64,000 bases of DNA from Colwellia sp. (GCA_020630795.1 JAHDIK010000012.1:1-64000); one strand, 5' to 3'; counted from the first letter of the stretch, positions 1 through 8,487 are shown. Made by a program: numbers and translations. Notes: a model not told the origin generated them from the letters alone.

Positions 1-15
1 GCTTCTAATAAGTAA
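1..15 (+). CDS. Possible C-terminal tail of an upstream gene
   Basis: Frame 1 reads Ala-Ser-Asn-Lys and then a TAA stop at 13-15, immediately before a strong terminator. Four residues cannot identify a protein. The stop could also belong to a non-coding frame, and the terminator directly behind it is the main support. Confidence 0.3.
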   Translation, partial: ASNK

Positions 16-16
16 G

Positions 17-45
17 AAAGGCTATCCTAACGGATAGCCTTTTTT
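17..45 (+). terminator. Rho-independent terminator
   Basis: An 11-bp perfect stem (17-27 with 32-42, core GGCTATCC/GGATAGCC) has a 4-nt loop and runs into a T tract. It would end transcription from a gene left of the window. Confidence 0.85.
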
Positions 46-282
46 CGTTTATGCGTATGAAATGGTGATAAGGTGGAATAGCGATTGCTCACTCGCAAAG
101 TCGTTTAAGTTATTTCTTTGATAGTAAATGGTGATTGGTTGCAGGGGTAGCCTTTCGTCGGTATCACGGTTCTTAAATCTTTAAATCGCGAAGTACTTGT
201 TTATATCTTCTTGACGAAAAGGCATTGTAAATACGACGAATATAAAAGCATGCTCGTGATATATTCGTCACTCTTTGTAGGG
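46..282. other. Non-coding stretch with one inverted repeat
   Basis: No convincing gene is seen on either strand. It lies downstream of the broken exbD gene, where tonB is often found in related exbB-exbD-tonB operons, but I see no tonB remnant. A 10-bp inverted repeat, 235-244 with 260-269 (GACGAATATA/TATATTCGTC), encloses a 15-nt loop with a GCATGC palindrome. No T tract follows, so it is a poor terminator. Confidence 0.5.
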
Positions 283-680
283 TTATTTTCCTATTGAAAC
301 AGTAAGAGAGCTAAAGGTTTTGATTTGATCGATAACTTTAACAACATCTTCATGCGATGTACCGTAGCTTGGGATTACAACAGCACTTTCGGTTTGGTTC
401 TTTGCTAAAAAGCTTTCAATTCGAGCAGGTAAGCGTTCAATATCTACTAACTTTCCATTAAAGTTTATTAAACCTGTCTCGCTAATTTTAACTAAGATTA
501 TTGGTTTATTAGCACTTGGTGGATTGTTGCTTTTATCAGGTCTGTTTATTAACAAACCTTCCTCTTAACAAATGACGTTGTAACTATAAAAAAGATCAGC
601 ATAATAAATACAATGTCTAACATTGGCGTCATGTCTACTTCACTCTGTTCAATTTCATGCTTGTTATTTTTTCTACTCAT
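283..680 (-). pseudogene. exbD: ExbD/TolR-family protein, frameshifted
   Basis: ExbD is the membrane-anchored partner of the ExbB proton channel that energises TonB. The first frame starts at ATG 680 (weak AGGGAA ribosome site) and encodes a short cytoplasmic head, the hallmark VDMTPMLDIVFIMLIFF segment and TTSFVK, then hits a stop at 551-549 after 43 residues. The second frame resumes with EGLLINRP and continues through a normal periplasmic domain to the stop at 283. Adding one base near 562-564, within AAGAGGAA on the coding strand, restores a protein of about 132 residues, the usual ExbD length. No exbB lies upstream and no tonB downstream, which is unusual. It could be a recent pseudogene, a sequencing error or, less likely, programmed frameshifting. 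Confidence 0.8.
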
Positions 681-866
681 ATTGCTTTCCCTATTTATTT
701 CTATAATTAACAATGTACGATATTGTTCGTATAGTCAAATTCACTACATTTTAATTCGTAATGAAATGTGTCAGGAATTCTTAAATGAAACGAAATCAAT
801 AGTTAATGCTTGGTCTTGGACTATTTGTTAAAATGAAAACATTATCTAATTTTATGTAACGTTAAA

Positions 867-1799
867 ATGGCTATTAACTGGTTTCCTGGGCATATGCATA
901 AAGCCCAAAAAGAAATAAAAGAAATACTCCCACAAATTGATGTTGTTATTGAAGTTTGTGACGCTCGTTTACCTTTTAGTAGTGAAAATCCAATGATCAC
1001 TGAAATAAGAGGTGATAAGCCGCTAATTAAGATTCTTAACAAGTCTGACTTAGCCGATCCTACAATTACAAAAGTGTGGCTTGACTACCTAGAAGCTCAG
1101 CAAAACGTTAAAGCTATCGCCTTAACAACAGACAACCCTTCAGTAGCTAAAACTATACCTTCGTTAATTCGTAAGCTAGTTCCTCACAAAGATGAAACTG
1201 GTAAGCAAATAAATGCTGTAATTATGGGGATTCCTAATGTAGGAAAATCTACTCTACTAAATACTTTAGTAGGAAAGGCGAAAGCTAAAGTTGGCAATGA
1301 ACCCGCAGTAACAAAAGGGCAACAGCGAATACGTTTGGAAGAAGGGTTATATTTATATGATACCCCTGGAATGTTGTGGCCAAAAATTGTTAACGAAAGT
1401 AGTGGGTATCGCTTGGCTATTACTAGTGCTGTTAAAGATACCGCTTTCGATCACGATGAAATTGCGTGCTTTGCAGCTGAGTATTTAATTGACGCTTACC
1501 CTGAACGATTAATGAAGAGATATAAGTTTGAAGATTTACCACCTAGAGAAGTTGAATTAATTGAAGCTATTGGTAGAGTTCGAGGATGTATGAAAAGCGG
1601 AGGTCATGTCGATTTTCATAAAGCTTCAGCAATTTTAATTAATGAAATAAGAGATAAAACATTAGGTGCTATTACCTTTGAAACGCCTGAAATGGTTGAA
1701 AAGGAAATTGTTCATTTTGATCAAGTTGAAGCTAAAAAAATAGCTGATAGAGAAGCTAAAAAACTTGCTCGTGGCCGTGGTCGAAAAAATAAAAGATAG
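867..1799 (+). CDS. ylqF: Circularly permuted ribosome-biogenesis GTPase, YlqF/RbgA type
   Basis: A 310-residue cytoplasmic GTPase with the permuted motif order of the YlqF/RbgA group: G4 NKSD at residues 58-61 precedes the P-loop GIPNVGKS at 121-128 and G3 DTPG at 165-168. The N-terminal INWFPGHM signature is typical. In Bacillus, RbgA acts late in 50S subunit assembly; the role here is inferred by family. The C-terminal tail is rich in Lys and Arg, consistent with rRNA contact. No strong ribosome-binding site precedes ATG 867. The HIT gene follows after 9 bp, so the two are probably co-transcribed. Confidence 0.88.
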   Translation: MAINWFPGHMHKAQKEIKEILPQIDVVIEVCDARLPFSSENPMITEIRGDKPLIKILNKSDLADPTITKVWLDYLEAQQNVKAIALTTDNPSVAKTIPSLIRKLVPHKDETGKQINAVIMGIPNVGKSTLLNTLVGKAKAKVGNEPAVTKGQQRIRLEEGLYLYDTPGMLWPKIVNESSGYRLAITSAVKDTAFDHDEIACFAAEYLIDAYPERLMKRYKFEDLPPREVELIEAIGRVRGCMKSGGHVDFHKASAILINEIRDKTLGAITFETPEMVEKEIVHFDQVEAKKIADREAKKLARGRGRKNKR

Positions 1800-1808
1800 G
1801 ATTTTACA

Positions 1809-2231
1809 ATGAGTACAGAATTTCAGTTGCATGATATGTTAATAAAAGATTGTATCGATATTTTTGAATTACCATTATGTAAAGTACTGCTAATGAATGA
1901 TAAGCAGTATCCGTGGTTTATTCTCGTTCCAAAGGTAAGTAATATAGTCGATATTTATGAACTCGAATGGGAGCAACAAACACAGTTTCTAAATGAATCT
2001 AGCTTACTTAGTGAAGTTTTAATGGGGATTTACAAGGGGACAAAGATGAACGTTGGGGCGTTAGGTAACTTATGTCCTCAATTGCATATTCATCATATTG
2101 TTAGGTTTCAAGATGATGTTGCTTGGCCAAAGCCTATATGGGGTCTGCTTCCACCCATACCCTATGCGGATGACGAAATAGAAAAAGTGAAAAATAGTGT
2201 TTGTACTGCACTTAATAAAGCTACCAGCTAG
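1809..2231 (+). CDS. HIT-family (histidine triad) hydrolase-like protein
   Basis: A 140-residue soluble protein with the HIT-subfamily signature NVGALGNLCPQLHIHHIVRF at residues 81-100, followed by WPKPIWG. In this subfamily Gln (Q91) takes the place of the first triad histidine, and H93 and H95 follow. HIT proteins hydrolyse nucleotide phosphoanhydrides such as Ap4A or nucleoside phosphoramidates; the substrate here is unknown. AGGA lies 7-8 nt before ATG 1809, and the gene follows ylqF by 9 bp. It ends just before a hairpin shared with the converging megL gene. Confidence 0.8.
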   Translation: MSTEFQLHDMLIKDCIDIFELPLCKVLLMNDKQYPWFILVPKVSNIVDIYELEWEQQTQFLNESSLLSEVLMGIYKGTKMNVGALGNLCPQLHIHHIVRFQDDVAWPKPIWGLLPPIPYADDEIEKVKNSVCTALNKATS

Positions 2232-2253
2232 TTATTTTTCACTCTCGTTTATC

Positions 2254-2273
2254 AATGCGGCTTAGGCCGCATT
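2254..2273. terminator. Bidirectional hairpin between HIT gene and megL
   Basis: AATGCGGC (2254-2261) pairs with GCCGCATT (2266-2273) around a TTAG loop. The stop codon of the minus-strand megL gene (2262-2264) lies in the loop, so the hairpin spans the end of that gene. A short T-rich stretch follows on the plus strand. Confidence 0.6.
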
Positions 2274-3467
2274 TTGATTATATGTTTTTAGTTTGAATAG
2301 TGCGTTTTTCAAGTCTTCTATTAAATCTGAGACATGCTCTAATCCAACAGATATTCTTATTAAGTTGCCACTGATACCAGCTTCTTCACGTTCTTCTGGT
2401 GTATAGGGTGAGTGAGTCATAGATGCAGGATGTTGGATTAATGATTCAGCATCTCCTAAGCTTACTGCTATTGAAAACAGCTTCATATGATTAATGAAAA
2501 ACTCTCCACTCTTTATGTCTCCATTAAGTTCAAATGCAATAACTCCACCTGCTGCTTTCATTTGAGTACCGATAAACTTATGTCCTGAATGTGACGCCAA
2601 TCCAGGATAATAAACGTTTTCAATCATAGGGTGACTTTCTAAAAATTCAGCGATTAATTGAGCATTTTTGCAGTGTCTTTCCATTCTTACTGACAATGTT
2701 TTTAATCCTCTCAAAATCAACCAAGCATCGTGTGGGCTAATGGTTGCACCAATATCTTTTAGAATAGTCATTTTAATATGATTTATCATTTCACTCGTAC
2801 CGCAAACTAAACCTGCTACGACGTCGCCGTGTCCATTCAAGTATTTAGTCGCGCTATGGATAACTATATCAGCTCCAAAACGTTTTGGTTGTTGTAGCAT
2901 AGGGGTAAGGAAAGTGTTGTCGACAACAGAAATTAGGTGATGTTTTTTGGCAATGTTACAAATAGCTTCTAAGTCTAATACTACCAAGTTTGGATTGATG
3001 GGAGTTTCTAAAAATATAACCTTAGTATTATCTTTTATTGCTTGTTCTATGTTTTGTGGGTTTTCCATATCGACAAACGTCGATTCAATACCAAACTTTG
3101 CTAGTTGGTGATTTATAAGTGCGAAAGAGCATCCGTACAATGCTTTCGATGCAATAAGGTGATCTCCAGCTTCTAAGTTTGCTAATAGCGCTGCCGATAC
3201 AGCAGCCATTCCAGTTGCTGTAGCTGCAGCGTCTTCCATGTTTTCCATTGCAGCTATTCGCATTTCTAATTGGCGTGTGGTTGGATTTCCTAATCGTGTG
3301 TAGATGTATCCTTCTTTTTCACCGGCAAAGCGTTCTGCGCCTTGTTGTGCATCATTGAATATAAATGTTGATGTTTGGTAGAGAGGCGTAGCAAGTGAAC
3401 CAAATTGTTCGTCGTTTATCCTACCTGCGTGAATTGCCTGTGTTTCAATGTGTTTGCTGTTAGCCAT
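2262..3467 (-). CDS. megL: Methionine gamma-lyase (PLP-dependent)
   Basis: A 401-residue Cys/Met-metabolism PLP enzyme. The PLP lysine is K208 in SATKYLNGHGD, preceded by VDNTFLTP (182-189) and the YTRLGNPT segment (56-63). The YGC motif at 111-113 has the cysteine that marks methionine gamma-lyases rather than cystathionine lyases or synthases. The expected reaction is L-methionine to methanethiol, 2-oxobutyrate and ammonia. It is divergent from tyrR, and a TyrR-type box sits about 140 bp upstream. Cystathionine gamma-lyase is the main alternative, made less likely by the cysteine. Confidence 0.85.
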   Translation of the reverse strand: MANSKHIETQAIHAGRINDEQFGSLATPLYQTSTFIFNDAQQGAERFAGEKEGYIYTRLGNPTTRQLEMRIAAMENMEDAAATATGMAAVSAALLANLEAGDHLIASKALYGCSFALINHQLAKFGIESTFVDMENPQNIEQAIKDNTKVIFLETPINPNLVVLDLEAICNIAKKHHLISVVDNTFLTPMLQQPKRFGADIVIHSATKYLNGHGDVVAGLVCGTSEMINHIKMTILKDIGATISPHDAWLILRGLKTLSVRMERHCKNAQLIAEFLESHPMIENVYYPGLASHSGHKFIGTQMKAAGGVIAFELNGDIKSGEFFINHMKLFSIAVSLGDAESLIQHPASMTHSPYTPEEREEAGISGNLIRISVGLEHVSDLIEDLKNALFKLKTYNQNAA

Positions 3468-3604
3468 TTAGTGTCCTGTTTATTTTATTTGTTAAGCGAC
3501 GTAATTTTTAAGTTCTAGTATGGTGTTAGCAAAATAATGACCATATTGATAAATTCTTATATTTCAATGGTTTACTTTGTTTTTTGGTATATCTCAATGG
3601 ACTT

Positions 3605-3622
3605 TGTAATTTTTTTATTACA
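3605..3622. promoter_or_regulatory. TyrR-type box 1
   Basis: A perfect 18-bp palindrome of the form TGTAAT-N6-ATTACA, close to the TyrR consensus TGTAAA-N6-TTTACA. It lies in the divergent megL-tyrR region, 138 bp from the megL start, and could act on either gene. Confidence 0.65.
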
Positions 3623-3702
3623 ATTTTTGGATTTTAAGGCGGTTTATCTCTTAAATTTCTGGTTAGTTTTGTTTTTCAAGGGCATTCTTACCTCTATACT
3701 GA

Positions 3703-3720
3703 TGTAATATTATTATTACT
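3703..3720. promoter_or_regulatory. TyrR-type box 2
   Basis: TGTAAT-N6-ATTACT, one mismatch from box 3. Its centre is 21 bp (two helical turns) from box 3, as expected for cooperative binding of TyrR dimers on one face of the DNA. Confidence 0.65.
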
Positions 3721-3723
3721 TGT

Positions 3724-3741
3724 TGTAATCTTTTTATTACA
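3724..3741. promoter_or_regulatory. TyrR-type box 3
   Basis: A perfect TGTAAT-N6-ATTACA palindrome ending 21 bp before the tyrR start. Together with box 2 it most likely mediates autorepression of tyrR. Confidence 0.7.
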
Positions 3742-3762
3742 GCTGGCGTGGTTGAGCAAATT

Positions 3763-5322
3763 ATGCGCGTAGAAATTAAGTCGACAGACCGTATTGGAAT
3801 AAGCCAAGAAATACTCACTCATTTCTCATCTAAGTTTTGGAACATTAAGTCAGTTGAAGTGTTTACTGGTTACACGTTCGTTCAGTTTGATGATGAACAA
3901 ATGGATATTGATGATGTTATAAAAACTCTTCAAGAAATTAACGGGTTTATTCACTGTAAACCAATTGAGCTACTCCCGACTGAAAGTAGAGAAAAGCACC
4001 TGAAAACACTTTTAGATAGGCTACCTGATCCGATAATTGATATTGATGAAGATGGCTTAGTTATTGAAATTAATAAGGCTACTGAGCAATTATGTAAAGA
4101 AGAAAAGGAAATGATTAAAGGAAAGTTGTTAAATCAATATGTAGATCAAAACGTTAAAGATCTTATTACAAAGCAATCTACAACACTTCCTTTAAGTTTT
4201 TTGAATAAACCATACATTGCCGAAGTTACACCTGTTTTGTCGCAATATACGTCTTCTGGGGCAGTAATTACACTTAAATCTCTTAACAAACTAGGAACAC
4301 AACTTTCTCTTATTCAGGCTGAGTCGCTAAACAGTATCAACGATATCATTGGGCGTTCAAGTAAAATGCGAATGTTGATAGAGCAAACGTTACGTTATGC
4401 GGCATTAGACTTACCCGTTTTTATAAGTGGTGAAACAGGCACAGGTAAAGAGTTAATTGCAAGATCGTTACATTATGAAAGCGATAAAAGTTCAGCGCCA
4501 TTTCTTGCTGTTAATTGTGCTTCTTTACCTGAACATTTACTTGAAAGTGAGTTATTTGGGTATGCTTCTGGAGCCTTTACTGGTGCTCAAAAAGGTGGGA
4601 AGCCCGGATTGTTTGAAATGGCAAACGGCGGCACGATATTTTTAGATGAAATAGCCGAAATGTCGACATATTTGCAAGCAAAGTTACTGCGTTTTTTACA
4701 AGATTTTACCTTTAGAAGAATTGGCGGCACGAGAGAAATAAAAGTATCGGTTAGGGTGATCAGCGCAACACACCAAAATATACCTTCGTTACTCGATAAA
4801 CAAACATTTCGTGAAGATCTTTTCTATCGTTTAAATGTTTTAAACTTATCTATTCCGCCACTTCGTGAACGTAAAGAAGATATTCCTTTACTCGTGAAGC
4901 ACTTTATTTCTCGTTCCTCAGCAACTGTTGAAACAGGTATACCAACTATTAGTGAAGAAGCGATGAACTGTCTTCAAACCCATCATTGGCAAGGTAATAT
5001 ACGAGAACTACAAAACATTGTTTTTAGAGTTGTAGCAAATGCTGAGGGAAACTGTATCGGTGCTGATGACGTAAAAGCCGCGCTTTCACAGTTTTTTCGC
5101 AGTAGTCCTGATGTGTCAACTCAAAAAATTGACGTAGGTAGTGAAACTGATGAAAGGCTGGATAACTGGGAAAAGGAACAAGAAAAGTTTGAGCGTAAGT
5201 TACTGAACTCTCTTTACCCACAGTACCCAACCACTAGGTTATTAGCCGATAGGCTAGGTGTATCCCATAATAAAATAGCAATGAAGCTAAGAAAATACGG
5301 GATACCTCACAAACCAAAGTAA
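3763..5322 (+). CDS. tyrR: TyrR-family transcriptional regulator
   Basis: A regulator of aromatic amino-acid genes with the order ACT domain (about 1-70), PAS (about 78-190), sigma54-type AAA+ (about 200-430) and C-terminal HTH. Walker A GETGTGKE is at about 223-230 and Walker B DEIAE at 295. I place the start at ATG 3763 rather than GTG 3748 because MRVEIKSTDRIG matches the E. coli TyrR start; this gives 519 residues against 513 in E. coli. The loop GAFTGA at 270-275 is intact, whereas E. coli TyrR has lost it, so this protein might still engage sigma54 RNA polymerase as PhhR-like proteins can. TyrR-type boxes lie directly upstream. Confidence 0.9.
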   Translation: MRVEIKSTDRIGISQEILTHFSSKFWNIKSVEVFTGYTFVQFDDEQMDIDDVIKTLQEINGFIHCKPIELLPTESREKHLKTLLDRLPDPIIDIDEDGLVIEINKATEQLCKEEKEMIKGKLLNQYVDQNVKDLITKQSTTLPLSFLNKPYIAEVTPVLSQYTSSGAVITLKSLNKLGTQLSLIQAESLNSINDIIGRSSKMRMLIEQTLRYAALDLPVFISGETGTGKELIARSLHYESDKSSAPFLAVNCASLPEHLLESELFGYASGAFTGAQKGGKPGLFEMANGGTIFLDEIAEMSTYLQAKLLRFLQDFTFRRIGGTREIKVSVRVISATHQNIPSLLDKQTFREDLFYRLNVLNLSIPPLRERKEDIPLLVKHFISRSSATVETGIPTISEEAMNCLQTHHWQGNIRELQNIVFRVVANAEGNCIGADDVKAALSQFFRSSPDVSTQKIDVGSETDERLDNWEKEQEKFERKLLNSLYPQYPTTRLLADRLGVSHNKIAMKLRKYGIPHKPK

Positions 5323-5327
5323 AAAAA

Positions 5328-6125
5328 TTAATGTTCTAATAGCTTATAAAGAATTTGTTTGACGAGCTGAGGCTCAAACGGCTTGTCGCACAACGCGTTA
5401 ACACCGTCTTGTTCAATATTAGCAAGGTGAGTATCGTTCTTCTCACTTGTAACCATTAATACTGGAATATGAGATTGTTGGCTTTGCTCACGTATATATC
5501 GTGTGAGTTCTCTACCGTCTACTTCAGGCATATTATAATCGGTAACCACGAGGTCAAACATGGTGTCGTCCATTAAGTTAATGGCTTGTTGTCCGTCTAC
5601 CGCTTCAGTAATTTTCATTAGCCCAAGGTTATTGAGAACACGCTTTATGTGGTTACGTGCTAAACGGCTATCATCAACGAGTAATACTCTTATTTCGTGA
5701 ACATCAAAATACTCAAGATCAAGCTCGTCAGCAGTCAATAGATCCATTGTGGTATTAATTGCAGAAGCTAGATGGTCGTGAGTAAATGGTTTGGGGAGAA
5801 TAGCAATAACGCCAGATTGTTTAAATTCTTCTAAGCTTTCTCTTTTATACTCGCTACTTACCAGCATAAATGATGTTTCAGCTATTTTTTCGTTTGCTCG
5901 AACTTTTTTCAACAGATCTAGCCCTGTACCGTCATCAAAGTACATGGCACTGGTAATTAAATCATAAGAATGTTTTTCTATAATTTCGTAGGCGTCAGTA
6001 ATGTTTTTGGCTTCAGAAAGCTCTGTAACACCTTGTTTCTTTAGTTCTTTTGTAATAATTTTTCGTTGAGTATCTGACGGTTCCACAACCAAAATAGATA
6101 CGTCGCTCGGATTCATTGTTGTCAT
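5328..6125 (-). CDS. Double-receiver response regulator with a degenerate first receiver
   Basis: 265 residues with two CheY-like receiver domains (about 8-125 and 145-265) and no output domain. The second receiver is complete: acidic pair DD at 151-152, phospho-acceptor D196 in VVTDYNMP, and the KPF lysine near its end. The first has Ala (A60) at the phospho-acceptor position and EP (15-16) instead of the acidic pair, yet keeps K112. Only the second should be phosphorylated. It converges on tyrR with a 5-bp gap and has no obvious kinase partner nearby. Confidence 0.85.
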   Translation of the reverse strand: MTTMNPSDVSILVVEPSDTQRKIITKELKKQGVTELSEAKNITDAYEIIEKHSYDLITSAMYFDDGTGLDLLKKVRANEKIAETSFMLVSSEYKRESLEEFKQSGVIAILPKPFTHDHLASAINTTMDLLTADELDLEYFDVHEIRVLLVDDSRLARNHIKRVLNNLGLMKITEAVDGQQAINLMDDTMFDLVVTDYNMPEVDGRELTRYIREQSQQSHIPVLMVTSEKNDTHLANIEQDGVNALCDKPFEPQLVKQILYKLLEH

Positions 6126-6155
6126 AATTGTCCTTATGGTGAAGGCTGTTCGCGT

Positions 6156-6482
6156 TTAACCGCCAATAAATTTCACTTTAAAACCACTTTTTTCTAATAC
6201 TTGTTGTATTTGTTCGCGTTTATCTCCTTGTACTTCAATTGTTTCACCTACAACGCTACCACCTGAACCACATGTTTTTTTCAGCTTTTTTGCGAGTGCT
6301 TTTAGTTCTGTTGTGTTCAAACCTAAACCTGAAATGGTTACTACACCTTTTCCTTTTCTACCTTTCGTTTCTCTACGCACTTTTGCAAAGCCATCTGAAG
6401 GTGTAACGGTTTCTTTTTTTGCTTCTTCTTTTATTCTGCCACTACTAGTAGAGTAGACCAAATGTGAATTATTGTCGTTCAT
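6156..6482 (-). CDS. yciH: SUI1/eIF1-like translation factor YciH
   Basis: 108 residues, counted from ATG 6482, which has AGGTG 5 nt upstream; a GTG two codons earlier is less likely. The C-terminal SUI1 domain carries GVVTISGLGL, the KKTCGSGG loop and GDKREQIQQVL, typical of bacterial eIF1 homologues. YciH influences fidelity of initiator selection in E. coli. It lies downstream of etfBA on the same strand but beyond their terminator. Confidence 0.9.
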   Translation of the reverse strand: MNDNNSHLVYSTSSGRIKEEAKKETVTPSDGFAKVRRETKGRKGKGVVTISGLGLNTTELKALAKKLKKTCGSGGSVVGETIEVQGDKREQIQQVLEKSGFKVKFIGG

Positions 6483-6514
6483 AAACACCTAAATATTAAT
6501 TTTTAGCTATAAAA

Positions 6515-6538
6515 AAAGCCACTTAACAGTGGCTTTAT
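6515..6538 (-). terminator. Terminator of etfBA
   Basis: AAAGCCACT and AGTGGCTTT pair across a TAAC loop, with a T tract on the minus strand (a run of A at 6511-6517 on the plus strand). Confidence 0.85.
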
Positions 6539-6560
6539 TATACGGTGAGATAATAAAGTT

Positions 6561-7487
6561 TTATAGTTTACTTTCTAACTCTGGTAATGCGTCAAATAAA
6601 TCTGCCACTAAGCCATAATCAGCTACTTGGAAGATAGGCGCTTCTGGATCTTTGTTAATTGCAACAATGATCTTTGAGTCTTTCATACCCGCTAAATGCT
6701 GAATCGCACCAGAAATACCAACCGCGATATACAGGTCTGGAGCTACAATTTTACCGGTTTGACCCACCTGCATGTCGTTAGGTACAAAGCCAGCGTCAAC
6801 AGCAGCACGTGATGCACCAATAGCTGCGCCTAATTTATCAGCAATTCCTTCAAGTAACTTGAAGTTATCACCGTTTTGCATGCCTCGACCACCCGAAATT
6901 ACAACACTTGCTGCACCTAGGTCAGGGCGTTCTGATTCAGAAATTTCATCACTTACGTGTGATGAGATACCCGCGTCTTTTACAGTATCAAGCGATACAA
7001 TTTCAGCATTGCCATCTGTAGCAACCGCATCAAAGCCAGTAGGACGAACCGTTACCACTTTTTTGCTATCTAAGCTTTGTACTGTAGCAATAGCGTTACC
7101 TGCGTAGATAGGACGAACAAACGTATCTGCACTTTCTACTGCGATAATGTCTGAGATTTGTGCAACGTCTAGTAAAGCCGCAACGCGAGGCATAAAGTTT
7201 TTACCTGTTGTTAGCGCTGTAGCTAAAATGTGATCGTAATCAGCAGCAAGCTCAGTTACTAATAAACTTACGTTTTCAGCTAATTGGTGTTCGTATGCTG
7301 GATTGTCAGCAATAAAAACTTTACTTACACCGTTTACTTTAGCTGCTTCTTCAGCAACATTGGCACAGTTAGAACCAGCTACTAATAAATGAATATCACC
7401 ACCGATAGCTTGTGCAGCTGCTACTGTTTTTAGTGTGTCTGCTTTTAAGCTACTGTTGTCATGTTCAGCAAATACTAAGATACTCAT
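6561..7487 (-). CDS. etfA: Electron transfer flavoprotein alpha subunit
   Basis: 308 residues. The C-terminal FAD domain shows [35 protein letters not shown] and the [11 protein letters not shown] signature. The N-terminal half is the alpha-specific domain (FAEHDN start). EtfAB accepts electrons from acyl-CoA and other flavin dehydrogenases in the cytosol. The start overlaps the etfB stop by 4 bp (ATGA), so the two are translationally coupled. Confidence 0.96.
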   Translation of the reverse strand: MSILVFAEHDNSSLKADTLKTVAAAQAIGGDIHLLVAGSNCANVAEEAAKVNGVSKVFIADNPAYEHQLAENVSLLVTELAADYDHILATALTTGKNFMPRVAALLDVAQISDIIAVESADTFVRPIYAGNAIATVQSLDSKKVVTVRPTGFDAVATDGNAEIVSLDTVKDAGISSHVSDEISESERPDLGAASVVISGGRGMQNGDNFKLLEGIADKLGAAIGASRAAVDAGFVPNDMQVGQTGKIVAPDLYIAVGISGAIQHLAGMKDSKIIVAINKDPEAPIFQVADYGLVADLFDALPELESKL

Positions 7488-8236
7488 GAGATCACCTTCG
7501 CTTCATTTTTTAATTTATCTACTAATTGATCAATACTTTCAACAATAATACCTGCTTGGCGTTCTGCAGGAGGAGTAACTTTTACTACTGTTGTTCTTGC
7601 GTCAAGGTTTACACCAAAATCTGCAGCGGCTTTAACGTCTAAAGGTTTACGTTTAGCTTTCATGATATCAGGTAATTTCGCGTAGCGAGGTTCATTTAAA
7701 CGTAAGTCTGTAGTAACAATTGCCGGTAAATTTAATGCAACAGTTTGTAAACCTGCATCAACTTCACGTGTTACATTTACTTTGTCGCCTTCAACACCAA
7801 CGTTTGAAGCAAAAGTACCTTGCGGCATTCCTGTAAGTGCAGCAAGCATTTGGCCGGTTTGGTTGTTGTCACTGTCGATAGACTGTTTACCAAGAATAAC
7901 TAATTGTGGTTGCTCTTCTTCAACAACTTTCTGAAGTAATTTCGCAACGTTTAATGAATCTAAATTTTCTTCAGTATCAATTTGAATTGCACGATCCGCA
8001 CCTAGTGCTAATGCCGTACGTAACTGTTCCTGACAAGATTTATTACCAATTGAAACCGCAACAATTTCAGTGGCTGTGCCAGCTTCTTTAAGGCGAACAG
8101 CTTCTTCTACAGCAATTTCACAGAATGGGTTGATTGACATTTTTACGTTGGCGAGATCAACATTTGAATTGTCTGGTTTAACGCGAACTTTTACGTTGTA
8201 ATCAATTACACGTTTTATAGGTACTAATATTTTCAT
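7484..8236 (-). CDS. etfB: Electron transfer flavoprotein beta subunit
   Basis: 250 residues, normal length. It begins [14 protein letters not shown] and has the AMP-binding ETF beta fold with [16 protein letters not shown] and the [18 protein letters not shown] recognition segment. It is the first gene of the etfBA unit, divergent from ETF-QO. The PsrA-like sites lie 230 bp away, nearer ETF-QO, so shared control is possible but not shown. Confidence 0.96.
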   Translation of the reverse strand: MKILVPIKRVIDYNVKVRVKPDNSNVDLANVKMSINPFCEIAVEEAVRLKEAGTATEIVAVSIGNKSCQEQLRTALALGADRAIQIDTEENLDSLNVAKLLQKVVEEEQPQLVILGKQSIDSDNNQTGQMLAALTGMPQGTFASNVGVEGDKVNVTREVDAGLQTVALNLPAIVTTDLRLNEPRYAKLPDIMKAKRKPLDVKAAADFGVNLDARTTVVKVTPPAERQAGIIVESIDQLVDKLKNEAKVIS

Positions 8237-8468
8237 CGTAGCCTCTGATGGTGCATGTTGTTTGTATTTAAATTGCTAAAACGTTTCTTCTTTACACATT
8301 CTAGCTTCTAATTCTAATAATGCCTGATAGATTTATTATAGATTACATGATGTTTATCAATAATTGTCTAAATCATGTTATTCAAACTACGCTTAAAAAA
8401 TATTCTCAGCAAATATTTCATTACAGGATAGTATTTACATACAAATTATCTATAATGCTTGATATTAT

Positions 8469-8482
8469 CAAACAGGTGTTTG
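8469..8482. promoter_or_regulatory. PsrA-type operator 1
   Basis: CAAAC-AGGT-GTTTG, which fits the PsrA consensus (G/C)AAAC-N2-4-GTTT(G/C). PsrA is a TetR-family fatty-acid-responsive repressor of beta-oxidation genes in many gammaproteobacteria. Confidence 0.75.
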
Positions 8483-8487
8483 AAAAT

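Noticed and set aside
613..831. 72-codon open frame on the plus strand with a hydrophobic start
   Set aside because: It is antisense to the exbD anchor; its hydrophobicity mirrors the membrane helix coded on the minus strand, and it has no ribosome site.
681..866. Possible Fur box between exbD and ylqF
   Set aside because: Searched because exbD genes are often Fur-controlled; only a weak ACAAT/ATTGT repeat is present, not a Fur consensus.
3748..3762. GTG start for tyrR five codons upstream
   Set aside because: The ATG at 3763 begins the conserved TyrR N-terminus and the extra residues have no counterpart.
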